Source: Pyronema omphalodes (Eukaryota > Ascomycota > Pezizomycetes > Pezizales > Pyronemataceae). From it: 64,000 nucleotides of DNA. Below are positions 47,698 to 63,044 of this stretch, piece by piece (within the stretch, counting starts at the first letter, position 1; every line of letters begins with the position of its first letter). The translations under genes and the position numbers were made by a program. The notes beneath the pieces were generated by a model, which worked only from the letters and a program-made list of their open reading frames with translations, was not told the origin of the DNA and did no database searches. The stretch covers positions 310,001 to 374,000 of the forward strand of contig JAJJXM010000060.1 in the NCBI GenBank assembly GCA_024516155.1, written 5' to 3'.

Positions 47698-50508
47698 GAT
47701 GAGTGAGGAGGTATGCGTTGAAGTGATGAGAGAAGCTGGAAGGCGGTTGAGAATACGATGATGATGATTGCTGTTGATTGTTGATGATTGTTGGGGAGGA
47801 AAGACTAGATGGTGTTTTGTTGCGATGGGTTTAAATACTATGGTATATTGTTGATCAAACAAACAACGCCCCAATGTGGTGCGGACGGTGATGGGTGATG
47901 GGTAGTGATTGGTGGGGTTCAAGTTGGACCCTGAGCAACAAAGACGACTGTTGAGTGTATTGCATACATCATAACCTATAGGTTTTTCAGGCTTAGTTCC
48001 AGACCTTGTAGTATGTGTGTAGGCCAGAAACCACACCATTTGTGTGAACGTCGTGATAAAATGTACTATTCCACGATCTTCAAATGGGCCTTTATTGGTC
48101 TATATCCGCTTGGTGCAGTGTACGCTGATTGAACTTCCTCTGGGCGGGCCTTGTCTTAGAAAGCTATTTGATGGTGAGAGCAAATGGAAAATATGCCTGT
48201 TATGGTCAGGTTTAGGAAAGTGCATATTTGCGCAACCCAACCGTTTGATTTTATGCATTATTGACAAGACTAACCAGTATAGTTATATCGTTAGTCTAGA
48301 GAAATTATAATACATGAAAAATATTATTATAAGATCTGAGCACGGTGTGACGCGGGTTCGTTGCAGTGGGTGATTTATTTATACATAGGCATTCCGATTT
48401 CCAAGCAAAGTTTATGCACAAGGTGGTTTGTGTTAGTTGTGTAAGAACCTCTGGTTTGGTTTGACTTATTTAAGACTTTCATACTTTCACTGTCCTCTCC
48501 TGTATAATTCTCTCTCAATCACAAACACCACTCGGTGCCCGCGACATCAACCTCGTTATTTATCTCATGCCACCGCGCATTCTGAATTATCAGTTAACCA
48601 AACTCTCATCGAAGTTACAAATCAACCTTGATACGTATTCGAATTGACGACAAGTTGCAATGCGTAAGTGTTTCCTTAGACCTAAACATTCCCACTGGCG
48701 ATGCGACTGTTACTGTATTACTGACTATGACCGTGACTATAGAATAGCATCTTCACAACACTCTTACATGAACCGTTTTACATATAACATGGTACTCCCA
48801 GATAGGAAGAAAGCTTCGGCAACATTATCGTCACAGTTTCAAACCACGCTGGTACTATGCCACGTCTTTTATACTGAGTTTGCATGGTAATTTTTGTTCA
48901 CAAACACCCTTTACACTCTGTAATTCTCTTTTTTGCTAAGCTACCCTAAAAGGCTGTTTCGACGGATGTGTTTCACCAATACATCTACATCTACAAACCG
49001 CAGCGAAGTTACAGTTTCCAGCAAAGCTCGAATTGTGTCAATTCTTTCCTTGTGTTTTGTTATCTTAAAAAATAGTTGTAACTACACGACTTCTATTATC
49101 TTCAGGTTAGTATTGTCTCAGGATAACAAGGTAAGTTATGTGCTAACAGAACCGGGGCAGAATAACAATCCTTTTTCTTTTTCCATCGCTCGTCTTTAGA
49201 ACGTTCGAAGAAGGTCGAAGATAAAGCTACATTCTAACTATTACTCTATGTCTTTCATCCATTAGCATCTACTGAATATTTGAATTCCTTTATCTAATAC
49301 CCTGGTCACGTTAGGCGTGTACCGTGGCCCACCCATTTGTTTTGAAGCTCCTCAACCTTCATCTTGATTTACGAGTACTTATAAAATAAAAATATGGATT
49401 ATGTATTTCTAGATGGAATTCTTTGTTGTCGAGTGATGTTAGCGTGCGCTATGATGAACTTTGTAGGCAAACATAGAGATTGTTGAGGTTGAGGTTGAGG
49501 TTGATACTTGATTTAAATTATAGCAATCTATGAGTATTTTTGGATGGCATGGTCCAGAATGCAGTTGAATCCCGCAGGATTGTTACATATAATGAGGTAT
49601 GGGGCGCATTCGGGGGTTAAGAAGTATCTCTTTATTGAAAAAAGGTCACACCGGTTCTGGGATTCGGTCTGTTGAATAGATGTCCTGTAAGGGTAATAAT
49701 GTGAACGTCAATTTATTTCACTTTCCACCCACACTTTAAATATCATCCCCAATGTTCCAAGCTACCTCAGATATTTAAACCCATCAGACTATAAGCTCTC
49801 TCCTTTGTATATTCATCATCAACCAACATATTGCTTTCGCAACCAGGTTGACGGGAAGAAAAGTCGTATTTGGCTTTTGGAATGGTCATCATTTGGGATA
49901 TCTTTTTTTACCCCGTTTTATTCCAGTCTCCATCCTCCCCACGGATCCGATTGAAAACTATAAAAAAACCAGCTTCATAGCTCGCTGATATATAAGATTC
50001 AAAACTGATAACAAAGTTGAATCTTACGAAGCGGACTCAGCAGGTGCTGTTTGTCGTCCCTTCCGCGATTAATGGGAAAATGAAAAACCGTAATAAGCGA
50101 AGGAAGAAGTAGACAGGATGACTCTCCGATTTCTGTTCGATTTCACGCATATCTGCCGCCGCTGACTCGACTCGTATACGAGGAATAAACGGCGAGCAGC
50201 TGGTGTGCTCTCTTTGTGTCGTCCTTGAATTATCCTGATGCTTTGTTAGATGGAGCGCAGATAAGGGATCGAGGAAGGTGACGTACCTTGTGTCTACAGT
50301 TCGAAGGAAAGCACGCGACGTGACGCGAGTTCTTATAGGAGCTCCCTAGCTTACACGCTAGCTGGTTAAAGCATGATGAGGGGCAGCAAGGATTAACCTC
50401 GCGATCCCTGCTAGCTTTACAACTTCGCGCTGCAGAGAAAAGTTTCTTTGCGCGTCTCACAAGACTTTCCCGTGGTTCGCAGCTTCAGCTTCAGCCAAAT
50501 TTCCAACA
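47698..50508. other. Gene-free intergenic region
   Basis: No gene is supported in 2.8 kb. There is promoter-like sequence at about 48500-48530 (pyrimidine-rich leader) with only a 25-codon open frame behind it (48567-48641). The stretch before 50509 is the POL5 promoter and leader. Confidence 0.55.
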
Positions 50509-53500
50509 ATGTCGCTGACACTCTACAAGCCTCTCGGATCGAACGACGACAAAGAACGCCTTGACGCCGCGAAACAGTTATCTTCCGAACTCAGTGATTT
50601 AATTGCCGGAGAAAAATCGGCGGAGTCGGAGAAGAGCTTAAACTATGCTCTGAAGCGATTGACGAGAGGACTTGCTTCCGGAGCAAATTCTTCTAGGCCT
50701 GGATTCTCGGTGGTATTGACGGAACTTGTTAGGGAGCTACTGAAGGAGGAGAATTCTGAGAAATGGGGAATCAAGCATGCTGATGTGTTGAAGGCGGTGG
50801 TGGATAATACCGCTTGCCAGGGAGGAATTTCTGGACAGGAAGAAAGGGATCACTGGCTTGGAAGAATGTTTGGATTGGAGAGTTTGATGCTATCTGGAGC
50901 TTTCTTTGGAGCTGAGTGGAAGGAGCTTTTGGAGAGGATTTTCGAGGTCGCCAATAAGAAGCCGTGGTTGAGTGAGACGGCTGCGTTTGCGGTGGCTAAA
51001 GCACAGGGTGATGCGGAGGTTACTTGGCAGATGGTTCAGGATGCGGGTTTGGCAAAGACTGGAGAAGGAGTTGGAATCTGGTTGTCTCTCGCTGCAAGGG
51101 GACATCAGATTGGACAAAACCCCTTGTCTATGAAGAAGTTGATGGAGACGGCGAAGGTGTTGAAGGAATCTGGATCTGAGGAGGAGGGAATCAAAAGCAA
51201 GGGAAGTTGGAACGCAAAATTGGGATTCGTCTGGGATCTGTGTTTGGATGTCTACTTTGGAAAGGATGAGGCCGGCGTTAAGAAGACCTCTGTTTCATGG
51301 GATGATTTCTGGAGAGTGGTGATCGATGGTGAGTAACACCTCATGAAGAGAGACAACAATGCTGACTTGACTAGAAAGCTTATTCGCCAATTCCTCCAGC
51401 GCCCAACGCAAGACCTGGGGATTCCAATTCTTCATCAAAGCTCTCAACCGTGTCGAGACTCCCGAGCAGCTTACCCTTATGTTCTCCAAGAACTTTATGC
51501 GTACATTAATCAACCAACTCGCCGACGAAGACCGTCAAGTCCACGCCTGGGCCGTAAAGGTTTCCAACGTCCTCGCCTCCAAATCGGAAACCACCTCCTG
51601 GATTGTGCCCACTGTTTTCAAGCAGCTTGCTACCAACAACGGAACTCCCAACTTTGACAAGTTGACCAAGACTAAGACCATCGACAAGGTCCTTTGCAAC
51701 GCCGATGAGGCCGGCCTCTTGGAGATCATCAAGGAGCTCTACACAATTATCATAAACCCAATTGCCTCCACCCCCGACGTCGAGGATGCTACCAAGGTCT
51801 GCGAAGTCCGCCGACAATGGGCTGCTGACCAGATCCTGTCCGTTATTCGTAACGGCAAGACTGTGAAGGCCGAGAGTTGGCTCCGTAAAGTTGTCGAGCT
51901 TTTTGTCACATTCGGATACTTCGAGATCACCGACAAAAAGAAGAAGCCCGCCCACCCCGTCACTACCACCTCCCAGGGAATGTTCCGTGCCCGCTTGATG
52001 AGTTGCCTTACTCACCTCATTGGACTAAAGGATGTCGATTCCACTGAAACCTGGCCCTACATGGCAATCCAGACTATCAATGCCCTTTCTGCCCAGAAGA
52101 AGAGCTACAACTTCACTATCGACTTGGACGAGCAGATTTCTGAGGCTTTGGACAAGGCTAGGAACGCCGTCGAGAAGCTCCACAGCAAGCGCGCGGCCGA
52201 TAAAACCGATTTCCGTCTTCTTTCCTTCGAATTACTTTACTCCCTCGTTATCCTACAAGTTTACAATGGAGAATCCGACGCCCTCGGAGTCCTCGAGGAT
52301 CTTCAGAGTATCCAGAAGCAAATCCTCACCTCCAAGGTTGAGGATACTGAAATGGAAATGGAGCCCTCAGAAGTCCTTGTTGACATCCTCCTCTCATTCC
52401 TTTCTAAGCAGTCAATGCTTTTGAAGCGCCTCGCCCACACCGTTTTCACTTCATTCTGCAGCTCTATCACTCGTGCTGGAATTGAGCGCTGCTTCGAGGT
52501 TTTGGAGACTAAGGAAGGTCTTGAGGGACAGTCTGAGCTTTTCGATGAAGAGAATGATGAGGATGAGGGTGATGACTCTGAGGATGATGACGTTGAGGAG
52601 TTGGATTCTGATGTTGAGATGCTTTCTCTACCCGAAGTCGAGGCCGGCTCCAACGCCTCTGACAGCGAGGATGACGACGAGGAGGCCTCTGATGTTGAGA
52701 TTGAGATGCCTTCAGACTCCGAGGATGACGACATGACCCCTACCGAAGCGACTTTGAAGCTAGAAGCAGACCTAAAAGCCGCTCTCTACCCCGGCGGTGA
52801 GCCCGACAGCGACTCCGACGCCGATTTGGATGACGAGGCAATGTTGAAGATGGACGATGCTATCTCTGCTATCTTCAAGAACCGCAAAGAGGAATTGTCA
52901 AAACGGAAACAGAAGAAGCTTGCCAAGGAGCTTATTGTTACCTTCAAAGCTAAGATTCTTGAGTTACTTGAGATCTTGGTCAAGACGAGACCTACTGCTG
53001 CTATGTCTTTGGAGATCATCCTTCCTTGCTTGAAGTTGGCTAGAGAGACCAGAGACAACAAGCTCCAGGAGAAAGCCCTAAACACCATCAGAGCTTTTGC
53101 GCATGCGTCAAAGAGGGAGGGATTACCCGTGTTGGAGAATGAGGAGGATAAAGAGGCAGCTTGGAAGATTCTTGAGTTCATCCATGAGGAGGCATCGAAG
53201 AATGGTGGACCTAGAAACCGCAGGGCAACCGCTTCCTCGGCTTCTATTTTGGTGGTCAGGACGCTCGTTGCGAACAGCTCGGATAACTTGGATAGGATTT
53301 CAGAGATTTATGCCAAGAATATGGTTCGCTGGGTTAAGGATCCTAAGTTGGGCATTGATAATGCTTTCTTTACCGACTTTGTAGGATGGGCTGGATCTGT
53401 GCGTGGAAAGTTGGACGGAGAGAAGAAACAGGAGGAGGGAGAGACTAAGGAGGAGGAAGCAAAGCCCCAGCAGAAGGGAAAGAAGGGCAAGAAACAGGAT

Positions 53501-53629
53501 AAGAAGAGGAAGTTGGAGGAGGATGAAGAAGATGTTGAGATGGAGGATGCTGAGCCAGTTGCTAAAGCGAACGGTCAGGGAAAGAAGAATAAGAATAAGA
53601 GGAAGAAGAGAAAGGGAGGAAAGAACTAA
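50509..53629 (+). CDS. POL5: DNA polymerase V / Mybbp1a-like nucleolar protein POL5
   Basis: Pol5 is a large HEAT-repeat nucleolar protein needed for rRNA synthesis and pre-60S assembly; despite its name it is not a replicative polymerase. The model is join(50509..51328, 51375..53629), 1024 aa, with one 46-nt intron. The start MSLTLYKPLGSNDDKERLDA leads into NYALKRLTRGLASGANSSRP, the family's N-terminal signature (arginines in a LxRGLASGR-like motif). HEAT-like helices follow (FGLESLMLSG, TWGFQFFIKALNRVETPEQL). A long acidic region (about 660-790, rich in Asp, Glu and Ser) is the Mybbp1a/Pol5 acidic linker. The C-terminus is a lysine-rich nucleolar signal (KKNKNKRKKRKGGKN). Codon use is strongly biased toward C-ending codons, unlike neighbouring intergenic DNA, suggesting high expression. 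Confidence 0.94.
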
Positions 53630-53954
53630 AGGACAGTGGATGTAGGGAATGTAGTCATGGATATCCGTTAGTTAATGTTTCATTTTTCGGTAAGGTTGTA
53701 CATATAAAAGCGTTGTTTTTCTTTTTGGTTGGGGAAAATTCAGGCATTCAATAGAGGAAATGTGTTTCTTTTCCATCCGACTTGTATTTGTGATTTCAAT
53801 CCTCGGCCTTTTATGAATCGCTACCACATTATGTAATCAACGGCAGTTCCCGAAGCCATGTCAGCGGAAACAGGGATTCACGTGGGGCTCTCTAGAGTAG
53901 CAACGGCGGGGATGCGAAGCTCAAGCTCAGCTCCGAACAGCTTCCCAACGCGCC
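53630..53954. promoter_or_regulatory. POL5 3' UTR and VPS34 promoter
   Basis: This is the tandem gap between two plus-strand genes, with a T-rich 3' UTR followed by promoter sequence. No gene is seen. Confidence 0.5.
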
Positions 53955-56705
53955 ATGGAACCCTTCACTTTTGCAACCTCACGAAGCCTCGAGAATCCCA
54001 ACGTTAGCGTTCGCATGTAAGTGTTTCTTATATTACTGCTCATCATTATATCCTATCTCTCATACCCCCCACCAAGCCCATTTACTAACCAGAACATCGC
54101 AGCGACACCCTCGAAGGAACCCGTACTCCCCTCCCGTTCACAACTCTCCTCACTTCCCCCGAACTAAAACATGTCGGCTCCAACACCTCGCCGTGCAGCG
54201 ATCTCTACGTTACCGTAACGGTATGGGCGGACTCGAAACCTTTAACAGTCCCCATTCAAACTTCCTACAAATCCTTTAAAACCACTCGGACATGGATGGA
54301 ATGGCTCACCTTACCCGTACGATATTGCGACCTACCTCTCAGTGCTCAACTGGCTATAACAATCTGGGATATCTCTGGCCCTCTAAATACAGTACCATTT
54401 GGAGGAACTACCGTTAGGCTATTTGAACGGGATAACACCCTAAAGAAGGGCAGACAGAAGTGTAAAGTCTGGCTCGGAGTTGAGGCGGATGGGTTATCTG
54501 ATAGCACTACACCATCCCCTTGCGAGTCAGGAGACGAGATGGATCGCTTAGAAAAGCTTGTTAAAAAGCACGAGCTAGGAGAGATGCCGAGAAGTGATCA
54601 TTGGTTGGATAACCTAGTTTTCCGGGAGATTGAACGGGTTAATAGACAGCATTCAGAAAAGAGGAAAGATGAACATTTTTTGTTTATTGATTTCCCTAGA
54701 TGGGATTTTCCGATTGTTTATGCTGAGCTGGAATATAAGACACCGGGGGATAAGCAGTTGGTACCGGCGGATGCGGCGGTGAATGGGGCGCCAGGTGCTA
54801 GACCGGCGACCGTGGTGATGAACGGATCAACGCAAGAGGGGAAGAGAGTTTGTTTTAAGGTTTTTGATCCAGAGGTGGTAAGGGATAATCCGGCGGAATC
54901 GAAACATCGCCGTTTGGTCAGATCACAGAGAAATGGAATCGTGGATAGGGACCTGAAACCGAACGCCAAGATCAGGGATGAGCTTAACGAGATTTTGAAT
55001 TACGGCCCAACACACGAATTGACTTCTGATGAGAAAGATTTGATTTGGAAATTTAGGTTTTATCTAACCAGAGATAAGAGAGCGCTCACGAAGTTTGTTA
55101 AGTCAGTGGCTTGGAGTGATGCTGCGGAGTCAAAGTCGGCGGTTCAACTTATTCCAAAATGGACCGAGATCGATGTTACGGATGCGCTGGAACTGCTAGG
55201 TCCGAATATCAATAATACTTCAGTCAGAGCTTATGCTGTGGATCGACTTAGGGCAGCGGATGATGAAGAGTTACAACTTTACTTGCTGCAACTGGTCCAG
55301 GCACTAAAGTTTGAAGCTATCCGCCCGGATGCTGAAGAGGGTGCCGTTAAAGAATCCAGCTTAGCTCGATTCCTTATCACACGAGCTTGTGATAACCCTA
55401 CGCTTGGCAGCTATTTCCACTGGTATCTAGTGGTGGAAACCGATGACCCAGATGCGGGACGGAAAAAGCTCTACTCTAAGATAGCCTGGGAATTTCAAGT
55501 CGCACTAAAGAAGACGAGTCATGGAGACGAAACTAGGGCCGTTATGAAACGGCAATCGGATTTTGTGTTTATGATCGGAGAGGCGGCAAAGGAGATCCAG
55601 AGCATGAGAGATAGAACTAAGAAGGAGGATAAACTGAAGCAGATATTGAGGGATCCGAAGAGTTCGTTGCTGGATTTTGAACCCATACCGTTACCGCTAG
55701 ATCCAACAGTTAATGTTGTGGGATGTGTCCCTGGTAAGTTACTCCGAGGTGGGAAAGTAGGGAAACGGGGAAATAGATACTAACCAAATGGATAGAAAAA
55801 TCGATGGTTTTTAAATCCTCTTTATTCCCAATCTTAATTCACCTCAAAACGGATAAAGGAGATCTCTACCCGATCATTTTCAAATCCGGTGACGACTTGA
55901 GGCAAGATCAACTGGTCATTCAAATCATCACCTTGATGGACAAGCTTTTGCGAAAGGAGAACCTTGACCTTAAACTAATGCCATACCGCATTCTTGCCAC
56001 CAGTGCTTTTACAGGAATAGTGCAGTTCGTGCAATCGATGACATTGGCAAATATTGAAGAAGGCAAGAAGTCACCGGCTGGTGTACTGCCTTACTTGAGG
56101 AGCACATTCCCCGATGAAACCCAGGAACTAGGCGTGAAAGCGGAGGTTATGGATACTTATGTCAAGAGTTGTGCCGGATATTGTGTTGTCACTTACTTGC
56201 TTGGAGTTGGAGATCGGCATTTAGACAACCTGTTGCTTACACCTGATGGTTTGTTTTTCCGAATCATTATCACATCCTGAGTCTCGGTGTTAACTAATTG
56301 TTCACAGGACATTTCTTCCATGCTGACTTTGGCTACATTCTGGGCCGTGATCCAAAATGGTTCGCGCCGATGAAGCTATGTAAAGAGATGGTTGATGGTA
56401 TGGGTGGAACGAATTCCGCCAACTACCAAAAATTCCGATCATATTGCTACACAGCTTACACCACATTACGGAAGTCTGCGAATTTGATTCTTAATCTGTT
56501 TGCGCTCATGGTGGATGCGAATATTCCCGATATTAGACTGGAGCCAGATAAGGCGGTGTTGAAGGTTAAGGAAAGGTTCATGCTGGAACTGTCAGAGGAA
56601 CAGGCCATACAGCATTTTAGGGTGCTGATTGATGATAGTATGAATAGCGTACTACCGGTACTGATTGATAGGGTGCATGTTATTGCTCAGAGATGGAGAA
56701 AGTAG
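53955..56705 (+). CDS. VPS34: Class III phosphatidylinositol 3-kinase VPS34
   Basis: Vps34 makes PI3P on endosomes and autophagic membranes in complexes with Vps15 and Vps30. The model is join(53955..54016, 54103..55733, 55796..56248, 56308..56705), 847 aa. Domains in order: N-terminal C2 domain ([43 protein letters not shown]); helical PIK domain ([51 protein letters not shown]); then the lipid kinase domain. Kinase marks are [12 protein letters not shown] (ATP-binding loop region), the catalytic loop GDRHLDN at about 703-709, and the activation-loop DFG at 722-724 ([13 protein letters not shown]). The C-terminus [11 protein letters not shown] is the conserved membrane-engaging helix. All key residues are present. 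Four exons join in frame with canonical sites. Confidence 0.97.
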
Positions 56706-58827
<2,122 letters not shown>

Positions 58828-59202
58828 ATGCCTAATGCACCAAAAGATATCGTCCAATGGCTGAACGACGTTCCAGACTCCTATCCCCCCAATGGAGAGG
58901 AGCCCACAACTCCTGGCACCGACGGTGTCAATAATGTTACGATGCCCCAAGAAGATACAAACGTGCCTTCTTGGCTCAGAAGCGCAGGAGCAAGCGTTCC
59001 TGGTGCCCCTCCAGGAACAGTATACTGGCACGGGCTCCTCTCCGTCTCCGACCCGGCCCTCCCCTACGATCCCGATACTCTGCAGCCTCGGACTCCTACC
59101 GTCGGGGGTTCTACAACTACCGGTGGATCTACAGGAACTACCGGTGATTCGTCCGGTAGTAACGAGTCGGAGCCAAAACAACAAAAAGACAAGAAAAATT
59201 AA
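58828..59202 (+). CDS. Small hypothetical protein, Gly/Ser/Thr-rich tail
   Basis: A 124-aa frame from MPNAPKDIVQWLNDVPDSYP; a start 60 nt earlier (58768) is also open. No signal peptide or known domain is seen. The middle is Pro- and Gly-rich, and the end is a GGSTTTGGSTGTTGDSSGSN low-complexity stretch with a Lys-rich terminus (KQQKDKKN). Codon use in the body is C-rich and unlike the AT-rich flanks, which supports real coding. A low-complexity ORF by chance remains possible. It lies directly before poly-A tracts and a minisatellite. Confidence 0.5.
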   Translation: MPNAPKDIVQWLNDVPDSYPPNGEEPTTPGTDGVNNVTMPQEDTNVPSWLRSAGASVPGAPPGTVYWHGLLSVSDPALPYDPDTLQPRTPTVGGSTTTGGSTGTTGDSSGSNESEPKQQKDKKN

Positions 59203-59340
59203 AAATTAAAAATCAAAGAAAAACCAAAGACTGTCACAAAAGTCTAAAAAGTGAAAAAAGATAAAAAAAAAAAAAAATTCAAAAGAAATTTGAAAGCGAA
59301 AAAAAAAAAAAAAAAAAAAAAAGTCACAAAAAAATGATTT

Positions 59341-59710
59341 TAATTGTACTGCTTTTGATTTTACTGCTTTTTGAATTTTACCGCTTTTGATTTTACTGCT
59401 TTTTAGATTGTTTTGCTTTTTAGATTGTTTTGCTTTTTAGATTGTATTGCTTTTTAGATTGTTTTGCTTTTTAGATTGTTTTGCTTTTTAGATTGTTATG
59501 CTTTTTAGATTGTTTTGCTTTTTAGATTGTTTTGCTTTTTAGATTGTTTTGCTTTTTAGATTGTTTTGCTTTTTAGATTGTTTTGTTTTTTAGATTGTTT
59601 TGTTTTTTAGATTGTTTTGCTTTTTCGACTGTATTGCTTGTCAGATTGTATTGCTTTTTAAATTGTTTTGATTTTTAGATTGTTCTGCGTTTTCGATTGT
59701 ACTGTTTTTG
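59341..59710. repeat. 18-bp minisatellite, about 20 copies
   Basis: The unit TTTTAGATTGTTTTGCTT is repeated about 20 times over 370 bp. Central copies are nearly perfect and the outer ones more diverged, the usual pattern of expansion from the middle. Runs of A precede it and a T tract follows it. Confidence 0.9.
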
Positions 59711-60382
59711 ATTAGATGTAAGTTAATTGGAATTAATTGTTTTTTTTTTTTTATTTTTTTTTTTTTTTATTTTCTCGTGCTGGTGATGTCTGTCGCGCTT
59801 CGGATCCCCAGTGATACTGTGCAAGTGATTTCGTGCTTCGTTAGTGGATATCTAGACTGACCGCAGTTTAGAAACTCCGTCAGACAGCAATATTTCGTCA
59901 TATTGCGATGGAGGATGCCAAAAAGGTACCTGATGGTTGACAGCACCGCACCTTGTGGGTATTCTCTCCCACTGAGGAGCGCGATAATATCCGAAAATAT
60001 TCCCTTTCCACCCTGTGAAGGCTACTTCCGCTGGTGCTGCGTTAATCACATTTGCTACTATTTCTTCTCGCTTCCCTAAAAACATCAAGCCAATCATTTT
60101 GCGATGTGATTTTCTTCGCCTTTCTGAATAATAATCATGATCTTTCGTTTCTGTATGCGACCCTAAGGTTATGACAGCCGTGATACTAACTAATATTACA
60201 TTTTCCAAATGTACCTCAACGCCCGACCACACACAAATAGGTATAAATTAGGTAAGCGGGGCCACCTATGAACACATGTCAAGACTCAAGCACCCTTTCA
60301 CCACAAAGAGTGTCTTTTCTCTGAACATCGCGTAAACCGCCCCAGAGGAAAAGCACCGATAACCAAGGACACGACACCAGCG

Positions 60383-60457
60383 GGAGCAACACGAGATTTG
60401 AACCCATTAGCTTTTGCGCAAATTCCAGGAATGATACCACTACACTACTGGGGCTCC
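60383..60457 (-). other. tRNA-like sequence, probable pseudogene
   Basis: Seventy-five bases on the minus strand begin GGAGC and end GCTCC, with five of seven acceptor pairs possible. They hold an A-box-like GTGTAGTGGTATCAT (tRNA-Gly-like) and a T arm ATGGG-TTCAAAT-CTCGT that can pair with G-U wobbles. I could not form an anticodon stem, so this is a decayed tRNA or a tRNA-derived SINE head. Confidence 0.4.
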
Positions 60458-62288
60458 TTCGAAACGCCCCCGCCAGCTTTAAACTTATATCGTAATGTGT
60501 TGCGCAACGACGTTCTGTATCCTAACACTCAGGGTATTCTCTCTCTTTCCAAGATTTCCAAGAGGCTTGATTATATTGTAGCAACTTCGGCTTCTAACCT
60601 TTGAATAGAGAGGACCATTTCCACACATTTCTCTAAGAAGAGATGGATGGATCACGTGATGTATCTTCTACTCCCCGCGATCAGCTGGTTGCTGGTTATT
60701 ATCCCCTTATGGAGTTCTCAAAAAATTGCTATATCATTTTCCTTATTCAAGGTTTTGTCACAATTGTGATGTACATGTATGTTAACGCAGACAAAATAAA
60801 AAATTATGGTCTATGGATATAAACTGTCAGAGACCAAGAGTCATATGAAGTTATGACCATTAAGATAAACGTCTTGTGACAGACTATGTAACATCAACCA
60901 GGAAATAAAATGTTTGAAGGCTTGAAATGTAGAAAAGAATATTCCCACCTGTATTATCGCTACTATCATCTATGGCTTGAGTCCCTTAGTTTGGAAAATG
61001 TACTAGAGTGGCTTACTCTACCTGGAGTTAGGAAACCTATAACAGCTATTTTTGTAAGCGTCTATAGTCTAGATCTCTTCAGAGTGTCGGCTGTTCCCCT
61101 GAAGATAAATTTTGTACAGGCAGGAAGATTGTAATGCTGATGACAATTACAGGCCATTATCGTTCAGCTTCATTCCATGATCCATATCATGGATTTAGTA
61201 TTAAGAAATCTATCAGCAGGTATTATATCCATGTATTCAATATGTAATATATTTCTCACTGCTGGTATTAGCATTTGGAATTTCATACTATATAAACGCA
61301 AATCACAATTGCCAATTCGAAATTCCTATGCATCATTCAACAGTACATCATCTTGCTTCGTCGCAAATTTGAATTCGAAGTCGCAGATCGAAGCTGTGAA
61401 GTGGGGTACCCAGTATTTGTCTACCTTGAGCTTGAGGAGAACTCAATTATTGAATCACAGGTCCGATACTAGAATCTGGGATCCGAAAGTGATTGTGGAA
61501 CGGGAATTCGTGAGAAAGGTGGAGGTGGAAGAGTGTATTCATTGAGAACGATAGCGATCTAGCTCTACGCATTTACAGAGGGAGATATACCCAATGTGGA
61601 AACTCCACCTCCACGTGCCAGTCACGTAGGCCCTAAGTGCGGTCAAGACACCTGAACTCTAGGCAACCTTCAACAGTGATCGCAGCAGTTGTGTAGCCTT
61701 CATATTATACAGACTAGAGATAATTTCTGCACAGAGCCTCTGTGTGGTGTGAGTGCTCATGGAGGTGGATTCTGCCTTAGCGCACATCCCCCCCCCCCCC
61801 ATCATGTTGTTTCTGTCTTTGGATATACTCTGTTCTTGATCAAATATCACAAATACGTTCTCCATCTCCATCTTTTTCTCTTTGTCCCCCATTGTGCTAG
61901 ATCATCCTACGCCTAACTCTACACACTTCAACATTTAAGGAGTTTACTTCTTGAGGAAGCGTTGAAACGTCTCGATATTCTCACACACGCCAGCTGGAAT
62001 CCCAGCCAAAGAGGGAGTACCAAAACTGACCGCATAATATGCTACTTTTGTCCTTCACATATATTTTTATCTACCTGGTAACATTAATTTTGTCCATGAT
62101 CCACCTTAGTGAAATGAAAGATCCAAACCTTAATTGTGATCCAGGTGAGCGTATGCGATTTGAGCGGGACGTTTTGAAAAGTCGTGTAAAAGTGCCACAC
62201 CACTCGCGCACATCCCGACCCATCATGTCCACTTTAAGAGGCTGGTCAATCAGAACAGACCGGTGTGTCCTTACTTCTTCAACCTCGT

Positions 62289-62729
62289 CTAATTCGTGTA
62301 CTTCGTCTCCTCATGGTAAATATCCAATTCTAGAGACCCGTCTATCGAGACAAGCCGGCGTCTTTTTCCATCTTTTTCGATCAATATACAATTCAATCTG
62401 TAAGAAAGCCGGGCTGTCGGCATAATCCCGTTTCTGTTTCCTGTATCTTCTTGCAATATATGGTCCAATTGTTTTTTCCTTCTCAAAGCTATACGTTTAG
62501 TCAAAATATCAGCTAGCTGTTTAACTGTGAATTTACTGCGCTTGTGTAGTTGTAGTTCGCGTTTTGCGATTACGCTTTGAAGACGAGTGAAGACGAGGCT
62601 CAGGTTGTTGCCTTCGCTAACAATGTGTTTCGTCAAGAGAAGAGCATCTGTTGCGGAGGGGATAATGGCCACTGTTGAAGTTTCTTCTTTGCCTGTCGAC
62701 AGCGTGTTGTCGGAGGCCCTTAGCTGCAT
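62289..62729 (-). pseudogene. Possible Copia RNase H debris
   Basis: A minus-strand open stretch contains TKHI followed later by QLADILTK. In Copia elements these two motifs lie in this order near the end of the RNase H domain. The spacing is off by several residues and the rest is not convincing, so this is weak. Confidence 0.25.
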
Positions 62730-63044
62730 ATGTTTTTCTTAGCTTGCGCATGTTTTAGCCGAACCGATGGTGGCCGCCACTAGCGCGCCCCTCGGAGATT
62801 TGTAGCGATGGACGTTCGACTGTGATGGAATACAACCAACATTCTCAAGCTCCATCTTTTTCTCCTCTCTCCTCTGACTCCTCTTCCGATAGATCTTTCT
62901 TCAGGTAATGAGCCCGGAGACGTTCTCTGACTGCTACCTATAGCACGAATTTCCTTTACAACCTTCTCTTGTTTATCTTACCTCACCGAAAGACCTCCGC
63001 AAGCCTCCAGAATTTACCCCAGATATGATAACAATTGATTCTTC

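Larger units (their letters stand above)
59203..63044. other. Repeat-rich intergenic region
   Basis: No gene is supported. It holds two A tracts (59263-59277, 59299-59322), the 18-bp minisatellite, a tRNA-like sequence, a C tract (about 61789-61800), and possible retroelement debris on the minus strand at about 62290-62729. Confidence 0.6.

Noticed and set aside
51506..53490. Antisense frames over POL5
   Set aside because: Shadow frames caused by codon bias of the real gene (Ser/Asp runs mirror the acidic region).
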